The notes under the pieces: generated by a model | Told to the model about the DNA's origin: nothing | What the model saw: the letters and a program-made list of their open reading frames with translations, nothing else | Database searches by the model: none | Made by a program: the position numbers and the translations under genes | NCBI GenBank assembly: GCA_963838095.1 | Contig: CAWIPO010000010.1 | Span: 1 to 64,000, forward strand | Reading direction: 5' to 3' | Source of the DNA: CAWCGU01 sp963838095 | GTDB taxonomy: Bacteria; Actinomycetota; Thermoleophilia; Solirubrobacterales; 70-9 | Length of the DNA stretch: 64,000 nt | Shown here: piece by piece, positions 1 to 8,307 of the stretch | How positions within the stretch are numbered: position 1 is the first letter of the stretch | Layout of the letters: every line of letters begins with the position of its first letter

Positions 1-342
1 GCCTCGTTCGGGCGCTGATTCACGATCCGCCGCTGCTGTTGATGGACGAGCCGTTCGGGGCTCTTGACGCGATCACACGCGAGCAGATGAACATCGACCT
101 GCAGACGCTCTGCCAGTCGGGCAAGGAGACGGTGCTGTTCGTGACGCACAGCATCTCCGAGGCGATCTTCCTCTCGGACAGGGTGCTCTGTGATGTCTCC
201 ACGCCCCGGCAAGGTCGACAGGGAGATCAAGGTCGACCTGCCACGACCGCGGAAACTGGACGAGCGCGAGGCGCCGGAGATCGGTCATCTGAACGCCGAG
301 ATCCGCGAAGTGTTTCTCGCGCGTGGGGTTTTGAAGCAGTGA
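1..342 (+). CDS. ABC transporter ATPase, nitrate/taurine type (5' truncated, frame break)
   Basis: C-terminal third of an ATP-binding subunit of the SsuB/TauB/NrtD class; the start lies outside the window. The visible part has the Walker B and D-loop (LLLMDEPFGALD) and the switch histidine (LFVTHSISEA). The reading frame changes near 189 by one extra base; after the break it continues as VMSPRPGKVDREIKVDLPRP, the usual C-terminus of this family, and stops at 340-342. The stop overlaps the GTG start of the permease (GTGA), which supports the corrected reading. It would energise the uptake system encoded by the next two genes in the same operon. Confidence 0.85.
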
Positions 343-1196
343 GCACGCAGGCCGGGACAGCCGGGATTGCGCTCGAGCGCGGAACTGCGGAGGCCGGGTG
401 GGCGCGCCGGGCCTGGCGTGCGGCGCGGCCGACGCTGGAGGTGTTCCTGGCGTTCGTTCTGCTCACCGCGCTCGCCGAGTTGATCCTGACGATCGCCGAC
501 GTGCGGGAATTCCTTGTCCCGAAGCCGACCACGGTCGCCGAAACGATCAACGAGAACTCGGCGCTGCTGGCGGAGAACGGGTGGGTCACCCTGCAGGAGA
601 TCCTGATCGGGTTCGCCGTCGCCGCGCTGGGGGGCTTCGCAATCTCGCTGCTGCTCGTGTACGTCCCCGCGGTCGGCCGCTTCGTCTACCCGTTGATCGT
701 CGCTTCGCAGACGATTCCGAAGATTGCGATCGCGCCGCTGCTGGTCGTCTGGTTCGGGTTCGGGCTGATGCCGAAGATCGTCTGCGTTTTCTTGATCGCC
801 TTCTTCCCGGTGGTGATCAGCAGCACCGCGGGACTGAAATCGGTCGACCCGAACATGCTCCACTTGGTCAGATCGATGGGAGCGAACGGCTTCGAGGCCT
901 TCTACAAGGTCCGGCTGATCAACGCTGTCCCTCAGATCTACAGCGGGCTGAAGATCGCGATCACGCTGTCGGTGATCGGCGCCATCGTCGGTGAGTTCGT
1001 GGGCGCCGATGCCGGTCTCGGCTATCTGCTGCTGATCGCCAACGGTCAGCTCGACACGCCGCTGATGTTCGCGGTGATCGTCGTGCTGTCGGCGATGGGG
1101 ATCGCTCTGTTCGCGATCGTCAGCGCGTTGGAGCGGATCACTCCCGGCCATCTCCGGGATCGGAGCGAGCAGGAACTTGTCGGAGGGACGTACTAG
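339..1196 (+). CDS. ABC transporter permease, SsuC/TauC type
   Basis: Inner-membrane permease of the BPD_transp_1 family, about 285 residues from the GTG at 339. It has about six hydrophobic segments and the cytoplasmic EAA loop (SMGANGFEAFYKVRLINAVP) that contacts the ATPase. The start was chosen because GTG overlaps the ATPase stop by four bases, giving translational coupling; the open frame extends further upstream only because the ATPase gene shifts into it. The partner binding protein follows after 32 bases with a GGAGG-type ribosome site. Substrate cannot be read from sequence; the family carries sulfonates, nitrate, pyrimidine precursors or similar small molecules. Confidence 0.88.
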   Translation: MSTQAGTAGIALERGTAEAGWARRAWRAARPTLEVFLAFVLLTALAELILTIADVREFLVPKPTTVAETINENSALLAENGWVTLQEILIGFAVAALGGFAISLLLVYVPAVGRFVYPLIVASQTIPKIAIAPLLVVWFGFGLMPKIVCVFLIAFFPVVISSTAGLKSVDPNMLHLVRSMGANGFEAFYKVRLINAVPQIYSGLKIAITLSVIGAIVGEFVGADAGLGYLLLIANGQLDTPLMFAVIVVLSAMGIALFAIVSALERITPGHLRDRSEQELVGGTY

Positions 1197-1228
1197 TTGT
1201 CATCGGAACAAGGAGGAGAGAGAGGAAC

Positions 1229-2275
1229 ATGAGCGCGAATTCATCTCAACCGGCGTTTGTCCGCCGGCGGAGGCTCGTCGCGATCTCGCTGCTGTCGATC
1301 GTCGCGATCGTGGGAGTGGGCGCCGGGTGCGGCGACGACGACGATGACGGCGGTGACTCCGGCGGCACGACCGACGTCACGCTGCGCCTCGATTGGGTCG
1401 CCCAGGGCTACCAGGCGCCGTTCTACGCGGCGCTCGGCAAGGGCTACTACGAGGAAGAGGGCCAAACGTCGAGATCGAGGACGGCCGCGGCACCAGCTCG
1501 ACGATCAAGCTCGTCGCCAACGGCTCCGATGACTTCGGCTTCGGTCAGCTGAGCGAGATGGCGACCGCGGTGGCCGATCAGGAGATTCCGCTTCAGGCGG
1601 TTGCCGGGGTGTTCCAGAACATGCCCGACGCCGTCTTTGTTCGCGACGGAACCGGGATCACCGAGCCCGCCGACCTCGTGGGGCACAGCGTCGTCAGCTC
1701 ACCCGCCGATTCATCGCGCGAGTTCTTCCCGCGCTTGCACAGGCCAACGGGTTCAGCGCCGACAGGTGGATTTCCTCGACGTCGGATCGGAGTCGAAGAC
1801 GCGGACGTTCGTCGCCGGCGAGGGCGATGCGATGCTCAACTTCGGGAGCGACCAGTTCGCGGTTGAGGACGCCGGCGTCACGGTGGAGCTGCTCCGCTAC
1901 GCCGACTATGGCGTGAATGTGATCAGCCAGGGCATCTTCACCACCGACGAGATGGTGGAGAGCGACCCCGACACCGTCGCAGCGTTCGTCACGGCGTCGA
2001 TGCGCGGGCTGCAGTTCGCGATCGACAACCCGGAGGAGGCCGTCGCCTTCAACGAGGAATTCCGGCCCGGCGCGGAGAAGCCCGAGCAGGCGCTCGCCGA
2101 ACTGGAGACGTCGCTGCCGCTGATCACTCCGCCCGGAAGCGAGGGCGATCCGCTCGGCTACATGCCTCCCGAGGAGTGGGATCAGAGCCTCGAGCTGCTC
2201 AGCGAGTACGGCAACCTCGAGACGATCCCGGAGAGCACCGAGGTCTATACGAACGAGTTCGTAGAGGAGGAGTAG
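1229..2275 (+). CDS. ABC transporter substrate-binding lipoprotein, NMT1/THI5-like (frame breaks)
   Basis: Extracytoplasmic binding protein of the NMT1/SsuA-like superfamily. It begins with a signal peptide and lipobox ending VGVGAGC, then an acidic linker. The mature part opens with TDVTLRLDWVAQGYQAPFYA, typical of this family. The coding frame changes near 1460 (one base missing) and again between about 1725 and 1765, after which it runs on as VDFLDVGSESKTRTFVAGEG to the stop at 2275. Parts from all frames join into one protein of about 345 residues, a normal length. It is the third gene of the transporter operon; the following DUF1989 gene suggests a urea- or amide-related substrate, which is inference only. 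Confidence 0.82.
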
Positions 2276-2300
2276 GAACCTGGCGACGGGTCCCGCGATA

Positions 2301-2341
2301 GGAAGCACCACCCATCCCCGTGAGGGAGGGGTGGTGCTTCC
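2301..2341 (+). promoter_or_regulatory. Strong hairpin at the start of the DUF1989 gene
   Basis: A perfect 13-base inverted repeat: GGAAGCACCACCC at 2301-2313 pairs with GGGTGGTGCTTCC at 2329-2341; the stem can extend by TCCC/GGGA after one mismatch. The right arm contains the GTG start at 2331 and abuts the purine-rich GAGGGAGGG. No T-run follows, so a classical intrinsic terminator is less likely than a transcript structure covering the start region. It may equally be a coding palindrome if translation begins upstream at 2280. Confidence 0.6.
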
Positions 2342-2921
2342 ACCGCGAGGGCACACCGCCTTCGAGCTGCGTGCCGGAGAGCGATTGGAGGTCGTCGATC
2401 GGGACGGCCAGCAGTGCTGCGATCTCGTCTGCTTCGACGCGGAGGACCCACGCGAGCGCGCATCGACGCACGCGACGATCATGCGCAACGGCTCGGTGTA
2501 CCTGACCGCCGGGCACCAGGTGTACTCGGTTTCCCAGGAGCCGCTAATGCGGGTGCTGGAGGACACGGTCGGCGGCGGACATGACCTCCTTGCCGGGATG
2601 TGCAGCGAGGCATCGACGCGACTGAAATTCGGCGTCAGCGGGGCTCCCAACTGCACGGACAATCTGCGCCAGGCGCTGGCGCCGTTCGGCGTCGGCCCCG
2701 AGCTGATCGTCGACTCGCTGAACCTGTTCATGCGCATGCCCGTCGCGCCAGACGGGAGCGTGCAAATCCTGGAGCCGATCTCGGCGGCCGGGGACAAGGT
2801 CGTCCTGGAAGCGGTTGTCGGGTGCCTGGTAGGGATCTCCAACTGCCCCCAGGAGTGGGGCGCCACCAACGCGCGCAGGCTGGGGAGCATCGGCCTGCGG
2901 GTGGCCGGTCCGTCAGGGTGA
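2331..2921 (+). CDS. DUF1989 protein (urea carboxylase-associated family)
   Basis: About 196 residues. The opening VLPPRGHTAFELRAGERLEV and the motif DGQQCCDLVCFD match the DUF1989 family; family members occur beside urea carboxylase/urea amidolyase and their transporters, and their conserved Cys residues bind metal in some members. Conserved C-terminal stretch LVGISNCPQEWGATNARRLG is present. The domain starts at the GTG at 2331, but the frame is open upstream and a CTG at 2280, seven bases after a GAGGAGGAG, is an alternative start. It follows the ABC transporter genes on the same strand, consistent with one operon for uptake and use of a nitrogen compound (inference). No urea carboxylase gene lies in the window. 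Confidence 0.8.
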   Translation: MVLPPRGHTAFELRAGERLEVVDRDGQQCCDLVCFDAEDPRERASTHATIMRNGSVYLTAGHQVYSVSQEPLMRVLEDTVGGGHDLLAGMCSEASTRLKFGVSGAPNCTDNLRQALAPFGVGPELIVDSLNLFMRMPVAPDGSVQILEPISAAGDKVVLEAVVGCLVGISNCPQEWGATNARRLGSIGLRVAGPSG

Positions 2922-2987
2922 TCCGCGGCACGATCGCCGTCTGAGGGCCCGTCCGCTTAACGATCGAGGCCTCGCGGTCGCCCGTAC

Positions 2988-2993
2988 TACGCT
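2988..2993 (+). promoter_or_regulatory. -10 box TACGCT, leaderless start of the GH31 gene
   Basis: TACGCT fits the TAnnnT -10 pattern and lies six bases before the GTG at 3000, so the transcript would begin at or next to the start codon. No ribosome binding site is present. Confidence 0.5.
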
Positions 2994-2999
2994 TCACGC

Positions 3000-5486
3000 G
3001 TGCGTGCGGCGTGGGCGATCGTGGGGGCCGTGCTCGTGGCGCTGGCGACGGCGCCACCGGCGCTCGCCAAGGTGGTCGCCGACACCGGGCCGCTTCGCGC
3101 CGACGTCGATGCGTCGCCGTGGCACCTGGAGATCCAAAACGGCGCCGGCGACCTCGTCCTCGAGCGAACACCCTGGCACCGGCGCGGGTCCAAGCGGGAC
3201 ACTTGGGTTTCGCACCAGCGACGGGACCTGGCACCACGCAACGTCGGTGACGAGCTCGGGCCAGGACGGCGATGCCTACACGGCCACGCTCGCCACCGAC
3301 GATCCGTCGCGCTCGCTCGAGGTGCGGATCGAGCCGGCCGGCAAGGGGATCGTCTCGCTGCATGCGGCGCTCGTGGGCTCGAGCACGGGATCGACGCGCT
3401 CGGGATCGGCTTCGAGGCGCAGGACAAGGAGCGCTACTTCGGCTTCGGCGAGCGCTCCAACGCCCACGATCAGCGCGGCAACACGGTCGAGAACTACGCA
3501 ACCGAGGGGCCCTTCCAGGAGGACGAACGCGCGTTGGTCCCCAACGCCTTCGTGCCCGGGTGGGGATTTCGCCCGCGAGACGACGCCGCCTACTACCCGA
3601 TGCCGTGGCTGCTCTCCAGCGCCGGCTACGGGGTGCTGATCGACAACACCGAGACGAGCTACTTCCGGCTCGGGACCGACGACCCGGACGCGTGGAGCCT
3701 GGAGGTGACTCCCGTCCCCGTCGACTCGCTGCAGACCGTCGTCGCGCCGGCGCCGGTGACGAGCCTCGACCTGCGCTTCTTCGCCGGCCCCAAGCCCAGG
3801 GGAGTGCTGCGGCGCTTCAGCGCCGAGGTCGGGCGACAGCCGCCGCCCGAGCCGTGGTTCTTCGGTCCCTGGTTCCAGCCGCGATCGGACGAGGCGAACG
3901 CGCGGCTGCTGCGCCGATCCGACGCCCCGGTGTCGGTCGCGCAGACCTACACCCACTACCTCCCGTGCGGCTCGCAGCAGGGGCGGGAGACCACCGAGCA
4001 GGAGCGGGCCGAGCTCTTTCACTCGCTCGGCTACGCCGTCACGACGTATTTCAACCCGATGATCTGCGTCGACTACACGCCGGTGTACGGCCAGGCCGAC
4101 GCCGCCGGGGCGCTGACCGAGACGCAGCAGGGCGAGCCCTACGTCTATCGCTACAACCAGTTCGTCGTCTCGCAGTTCGACTTCACGGCCGACGCCGGGG
4201 ACGGCTTCTACGGCGGGCTGCTCGACGAGGCGCTGGGGCACGGCTACGACGGCTGGATGGAGGACTTCGGCGAGTACCACCCGCTCGACAGCCGCTCCGC
4301 CGACGGCACGCCCGGCACGGTGATGCACAACCTCTACCCGCAGCGCTACCACTGCGCCGCCTGGGACGCCGTCAAGGACGAACCGCAGCAGGTGATGCGC
4401 TACATCCGCTCAGGCTGGACCGGGGCGGCGCGCTGCGCGCCGATCGTGTGGGGAGGAGACCCGACGACGGGCTGGGGCTTCGACGGGCTGCGCTCGGCGG
4501 TCCTCAACGGGCTCAGCATGGGGCTCTCGGGAGTCGGGGTCTGGGGCTCGGACATCGGCGGGTTCTTCGCGCTGTTCGAGCAGGAGCTGAGCCCGGAGCT
4601 GCTGACGCGCTGGGTGCAGTTCGGGGCGGTGTCCGGGGTGATGCGGACGCAGGCCGACGGGTTCCAGGTCCCCGAAAAGGATCGCCCCCAGGTCTTCGAC
4701 CCCGACCAGATGGACAACTGGCGGCGCTGGTCGAAGTTCCGCACGCAGCTCTACCCCTACATCCGCGCCGCCGCGGCGACCTACCGCGAGAACGGGCTGC
4801 CGATGATGCGGGCGCTCGTGCTCGCCTACCCGACGGATCGCAAGGCCGCCGGGATCGACGACGAGTTCCTGTTCGGCCCCGACCTGCTCGCGGCGCCGGT
4901 GCTGGATCCCGGCGTGACCAAGCTCCCGGTGTACCTGCCGGACGGGACCTGGATCGACATGTGGCGCTCGGTCGAGTACGTGGAGGAAAGCGGCGCGCTG
5001 GAGCTGGGCAGCGCAAAGGAGCTGAGGGGCAAGCGCGAGGTGAGGGTGCCGGCGCCGCTTGACGAAATGCCGCTGTTCGCCCGCGCGGGCTCCCTGTTCG
5101 CGATGCTCCCGCCCGACGTCGACACGCTCGCCCCTTTCGGCGACGCCGGCGGGCTGGTGCACCTCGGCGACCGCCGCAACCGGATGGAGCTGCTCGCCTT
5201 CCCGCAGGGACGAAGCTCGGGCAAGTTCCTGCAGAAGGGGAAGCTGAAGTCGGTCGAGGCCGAGGAGCGCTGGAGGCTGACCGTGACCGACAACCGTTCG
5301 CGCAAGTGGGACGTGCAGGCGTCGCTGTCCACGCTCGACGATCCCTTCAAGCCGTGCGCGGTGAAGGTGGACGGCAAGGTCCTGCGCGACTCCGCGTGGA
5401 GCTACCGGCGCGGCCCCTCGGTGCTGGAGCTGGAGTTCCAGGCGGGGAAGGGCGACACCAAGGTCGTCGTCGTGGGCGCCTGCTGA
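3000..5486 (+). CDS. Secreted GH31 family glycosidase (alpha-glucosidase-like)
   Basis: About 828 residues with an N-terminal signal peptide (hydrophobic core then PPALA before KVVADTG). GH31 signatures: nucleophile Asp in WMEDFGE (about residue 421), the following RSGWTGAARCAPIVWGGD block with the likely acid/base Asp near residue 487, and GVWGSDIGGF. Family members hydrolyse terminal alpha-glucosidic bonds with retention. Two compensating frame changes, near 3172 and 3383, spoil about 70 N-terminal residues of the direct translation; the alternative frame there reads naturally (TLGFRTSDGTWHHA). Sulfoquinovosidase activity is not supported. It probably feeds sugars to the GH13/ABC system further downstream. 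Start set by the TACGCT box six bases upstream. Confidence 0.87.
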   Translation: MRAAWAIVGAVLVALATAPPALAKVVADTGPLRADVDASPWHLEIQNGAGDLVLERTPWHRRGSKRDTWVSHQRRDLAPRNVGDELGPGRRCLHGHARHRRSVALARGADRAGRQGDRLAACGARGLEHGIDALGIGFEAQDKERYFGFGERSNAHDQRGNTVENYATEGPFQEDERALVPNAFVPGWGFRPRDDAAYYPMPWLLSSAGYGVLIDNTETSYFRLGTDDPDAWSLEVTPVPVDSLQTVVAPAPVTSLDLRFFAGPKPRGVLRRFSAEVGRQPPPEPWFFGPWFQPRSDEANARLLRRSDAPVSVAQTYTHYLPCGSQQGRETTEQERAELFHSLGYAVTTYFNPMICVDYTPVYGQADAAGALTETQQGEPYVYRYNQFVVSQFDFTADAGDGFYGGLLDEALGHGYDGWMEDFGEYHPLDSRSADGTPGTVMHNLYPQRYHCAAWDAVKDEPQQVMRYIRSGWTGAARCAPIVWGGDPTTGWGFDGLRSAVLNGLSMGLSGVGVWGSDIGGFFALFEQELSPELLTRWVQFGAVSGVMRTQADGFQVPEKDRPQVFDPDQMDNWRRWSKFRTQLYPYIRAAAATYRENGLPMMRALVLAYPTDRKAAGIDDEFLFGPDLLAAPVLDPGVTKLPVYLPDGTWIDMWRSVEYVEESGALELGSAKELRGKREVRVPAPLDEMPLFARAGSLFAMLPPDVDTLAPFGDAGGLVHLGDRRNRMELLAFPQGRSSGKFLQKGKLKSVEAEERWRLTVTDNRSRKWDVQASLSTLDDPFKPCAVKVDGKVLRDSAWSYRRGPSVLELEFQAGKGDTKVVVVGAC

Positions 5487-5513
5487 CCGGACTCCGCAGC
5501 GGGGCAGCCGCGC

Positions 5514-6141
5514 TCACCTGCGCAAGAGCAACAGCTGCGCCAGCGCGGAGATCGCCGCGGGTGCCAACAGCGTCACTGCTACGCGAAGCAGCGTCTCTCG
5601 ATCCGACGGATCGAGGATGAGGACCACGAGCGCCAGGATCGCGATCAGCAGGACGGCGCCGAGGAAGCTGATCCTGTCCCCGGGGGAGGGGAACGCGGCC
5701 GAGCCGCAGGAGATCGCCACGTAGGCGAACACGATCTGCTGCCACAGCGCCGCCTCGGTGAACGCGTCCAGCGGCTGCTCGAGGACCTCGGAGCCGAGCA
5801 GCAGCGTAGGCGGCGGCGAGCAGCAGCGCCGGCACGACCAGGACGGGAGCGATCGACACCAGGGTCGTCCGCAGCGGATCGACCTGCGCGTGGTAGACCA
5901 CGCCGAGGATCACCGTCCCGTCCGGCTGCCGGCGCGGGCGAAAGAGCTCCACGCGCATCACCCGCACCGCCAGCAGCTTGCATGCCAGCCAATGCGCTCC
6001 CTCGTGGAGCACAGTCCCCGGGAAGGAGAGGACCAGTGCGAGGTGGCGCGAGCGAAGCGCCATCAGGCCGAAGATCCGACGCTGGCCCTGCCACAGCAGC
6101 ACGGACTCCGCGAGCAGCGCGGCGAGCAGGAGCAGCGTCAT
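5514..6141 (-). CDS. M50-like membrane protein with HEGAH motif (frame break)
   Basis: Small multi-spanning membrane protein. The first half has FPGTVLHEGAHWLACKLL, an HExxH zinc site inside a hydrophobic segment as in M50 site-2 proteases and related DUF3267-type proteins, followed by more membrane segments. Near 5808 the frame changes; the second half resumes as LLLGSEVLEQPLDAFTEAAL and ends with hydrophobic helices and LLLLRR. The start at 6141 (ATG before a membrane helix) is a choice; a GTG at 6276 would add 45 polar residues. A second conserved Asp for zinc binding could not be located with confidence, so proteolytic activity is not assured. Confidence 0.65.
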
Positions 6142-6215
6142 CAGCGCAGCGTAGGTGCCTAAGCGGGCGGTGGGACTGGGGCGCCGCCGCGAGCTGCGGG
6201 CTTGAACGACGGTGG

Positions 6216-6515
6216 GTGACGCATCGATGTGAGGTTCTATTCGCCGTAAGCGATTGGCGAAGACGCGAGGTAACACTCGGGGTTGAACGCTGGCGTCATA
6301 TCACCACCCAGCATCCAGAACTTGCCGGTCTCGTGTGGGCGCTGATGGCGGCCCTGAAGGAGCCCGACGACGTGCGAGAAGGTCGAAGCCCGGACGAAGA
6401 GTGGCTCTACCTTGCGGGCGTTGGTCCGAGCAACTGGTTGAAGGTGGTCGTGGTCTGGGAAAGCGAGGAGCGCGGTCGTATCATCACGGCGTTCCCACGC
6501 AGGAGGAAGCCTTGA
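6216..6515 (+). CDS. Small PBECR/RelE-like protein, candidate toxin partner of DUF2283
   Basis: 99 residues from GTG 6216. The segment VERWRHITTQHPEL followed by a predicted helix, EPDDV and a central hydrophobic strand (LKVVVVWE) resembles the small nuclease-fold proteins of the PBECR/RelE type, which typically read 'H-I-x-x-x-H-P-E' near the start and 'P-D-x-V' in the middle. The stop overlaps the TTG start of the DUF2283 gene by four bases. The likeness is judged by eye and is moderate; no catalytic residue can be assigned. The tight coupling to a DUF2283 protein favours a toxin-antitoxin-like pair. Confidence 0.55.
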   Translation: MTHRCEVLFAVSDWRRREVTLGVERWRHITTQHPELAGLVWALMAALKEPDDVREGRSPDEEWLYLAGVGPSNWLKVVVVWESEERGRIITAFPRRRKP

Positions 6516-6784
6516 GCATCACCGTCGGTGGTATCGAGTTCGACAGCGTCGAATACGACGCGGGCGCTGATGTGCTCTACCTGCACGTCGGCGACCCCTC
6601 GACGGCAGTGGACTTCGATGAGACCCCGGAGGGTCACGCGCTGCGGTTCGACGCCGGCGGAAGCGTCGTCGGCATCACGTTGGTGCGCCCCAAGCACTTG
6701 CTGGAGATCGATGGCGAGGTCCGCGTGACGCTGCCGACGCCGAGCAGCCTGGAGGCGGACGAGCTCTCGGCGATCTTGGGCTAG
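6512..6784 (+). CDS. DUF2283 protein, candidate antitoxin
   Basis: 90 residues from TTG 6512, translated with a TTGA overlap from the upstream gene. The sequence VEYDAGADVLYLHVGD and the later GSVVGITLVRPKHLL carry the DUF2283 hallmark ('YD...AD.LYL', then 'G.I.GI.I..A'). Members are small, often sit beside DUF4258 or RelE-fold genes and are thought to be antitoxins; no biochemical role is established. Stop at 6784 is followed by the GH13 gene's own promoter, so the pair is a separate unit. Confidence 0.75.
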   Translation: MSITVGGIEFDSVEYDAGADVLYLHVGDPSTAVDFDETPEGHALRFDAGGSVVGITLVRPKHLLEIDGEVRVTLPTPSSLEADELSAILG

Positions 6785-6794
6785 CCGGCGTCGT

Positions 6795-6800
6795 TACGCT
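6795..6800 (+). promoter_or_regulatory. -10 box TACGCT, leaderless start of the GH13 gene
   Basis: TACGCT lies seven bases before the GTG at 6808; the same arrangement precedes several other genes in the window. Transcription would start at about the start codon. Confidence 0.5.
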
Positions 6801-6807
6801 CGCGGCC

Positions 6808-8266
6808 GTGGACCGCCAGCGCCCAGAGAACACACCCTGGTGGCGCGACGCCGTCGTTTACCAGGTCTATCCGCGCTCGTTTCAGGACTCGGACGGCGAT
6901 GGGGTGGGGGACCTGCGAGGGGTGACCTCGCGGCTCGATCACCTCGAGTGGCTGGGGGTGGACGCGCTGTGGCTCTCGCCGATCTATCCCTCGCCGCTTG
7001 CCGACATGGGTTACGACATCTCCGACCACGCGGCGGTGGCGCCGGAGCTGGGGACGCTGGCCGACTTCGACGAGCTGGTTGCCGAGGCGCACTCGCGCGG
7101 GATCCGGGTGCTGCTGGACCTCGTGCCCTCGCACACGTCGATCGAGCATCCCTGGTTTCGCGAGCACCCCGACTGGTACGTGTGGGCCGACGGCGGGCCG
7201 CCGAACAACTGGGTCGCCTCGTTCGGCGGGCCGGCTTGGAGCCGCGACCCGGTCAGCGGGCGCTGGTATATGCACTCCTTTTACCCCGAGCAGCCCGACC
7301 TCGACTGGCGAGTGCCCGAGGTGCGAGAGGCGGTCGGGGAGGTGGTGCGCTTCTGGCTCGGGCGCGGGGTGGACGGGTTTCGCGTCGACGCCGTCGATCG
7401 GTTGATGAAGGACGCCGAGCTGCGCGACGATCCGCCGGCCAGCCAGCCGTTCGGGCTGCCGCTGCCGGAGGAGTACGCGCGGCTCGATCACGTGCACTCG
7501 ACCAACGACCCGGACATGGGGATCGCGCTCGCCGCGCTTCGCGAGGCGGCCGGCGAGGCGCTTCTGGTCGGGGAGGTGTACCTGCCCGCCGAGGGGCTGC
7601 GTCCCTACCTCGAGCATCTCGACATCGTCTTCTCGTTCGAGTTCCTGCACGCGCCGTTCGAGCCCGCGCGCGCTCCGGGCGGCGATCGCCGCCACCGCGG
7701 CGCTCGAGCGCGTCGCCTGGGTGGGCTCCAACCACGACTTCCCGCGGCTCGCCACCCGGGCCGGGTCGCACCCGCCGGCGCTGGCGGCGATGCTGATGCT
7801 GACGCTGCCGGGAGAGGTCTTCATCTATCAGGGCGATGAGATCGGGATCGCCGACGGGCCCGCCGCCGAGCCGCCGGTCGATCGCGCCGGGCGCGACATT
7901 CACCGAAACCCGATGCCGTGGACGCCCGAGCCGAACGGCGGTTTCAGCACCGCGACACCGTGGCTCCCGCCCGCGCTCCCATCGCACGGAAGCGTCGCCG
8001 AGCAGCGCGGCGACCCCGGCTCGCTCCTCCACCTCTACCACCGGCTGATCGCGCTGCGGTGCCGGCTCGCTCCCCGGTTCGAGCTCCTCGACGCTGCCCC
8101 AGACGTCCTCGCCTACCGCCGCGGCAGGTATCTCGTCGCGCTCAACTTCGCCGCCGAGGAGCGCCCGGCGCCCGAGGGGGGCGGCCAGATCGAGCTCTCG
8201 ACCACGGGCCGGGAGGGCAGAAGCGCGACGCTCTCACCCAACGAGGGTGTGATTTTCACCGCCTGA
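6808..8266 (+). CDS. GH13 alpha-glucosidase (frame break)
   Basis: Cytoplasmic alpha-amylase-superfamily enzyme of the oligo-1,6-glucosidase/alpha-glucosidase type (WWRDAVVYQVYPRSFQD at the N-terminus). All three catalytic acids are visible: Asp in GFRVDAVDRL (about residue 194), Glu in LLVGEVYLP (about 256) and Asp in VGSNHDFPR. The frame changes near 7670, between HAPFEPA and the SNHD region; both sides are unmistakably GH13, giving about 485 residues in total. No signal peptide. Only 42 bases separate it from the sugar-binding protein, so it is probably the first gene of the sugar ABC operon and acts on imported alpha-glucosides. Confidence 0.88.
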
Positions 8267-8307
8267 ATTCCACACCGTGGGGATTGCCACCGGCCCCCGG
8301 CGGGTAG

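Noticed and set aside
3272..5062. A 596-codon plus-strand frame inside the GH31 gene
   Set aside because: Runs of Arg/Ala/Gly without motifs; the GH31 frame carries all family signatures.
3000..5486. Sulfoquinovosidase rather than alpha-glucosidase
   Set aside because: The sulfonate-binding residues typical of YihQ-type enzymes could not be found in the expected places; only general GH31 motifs are seen.
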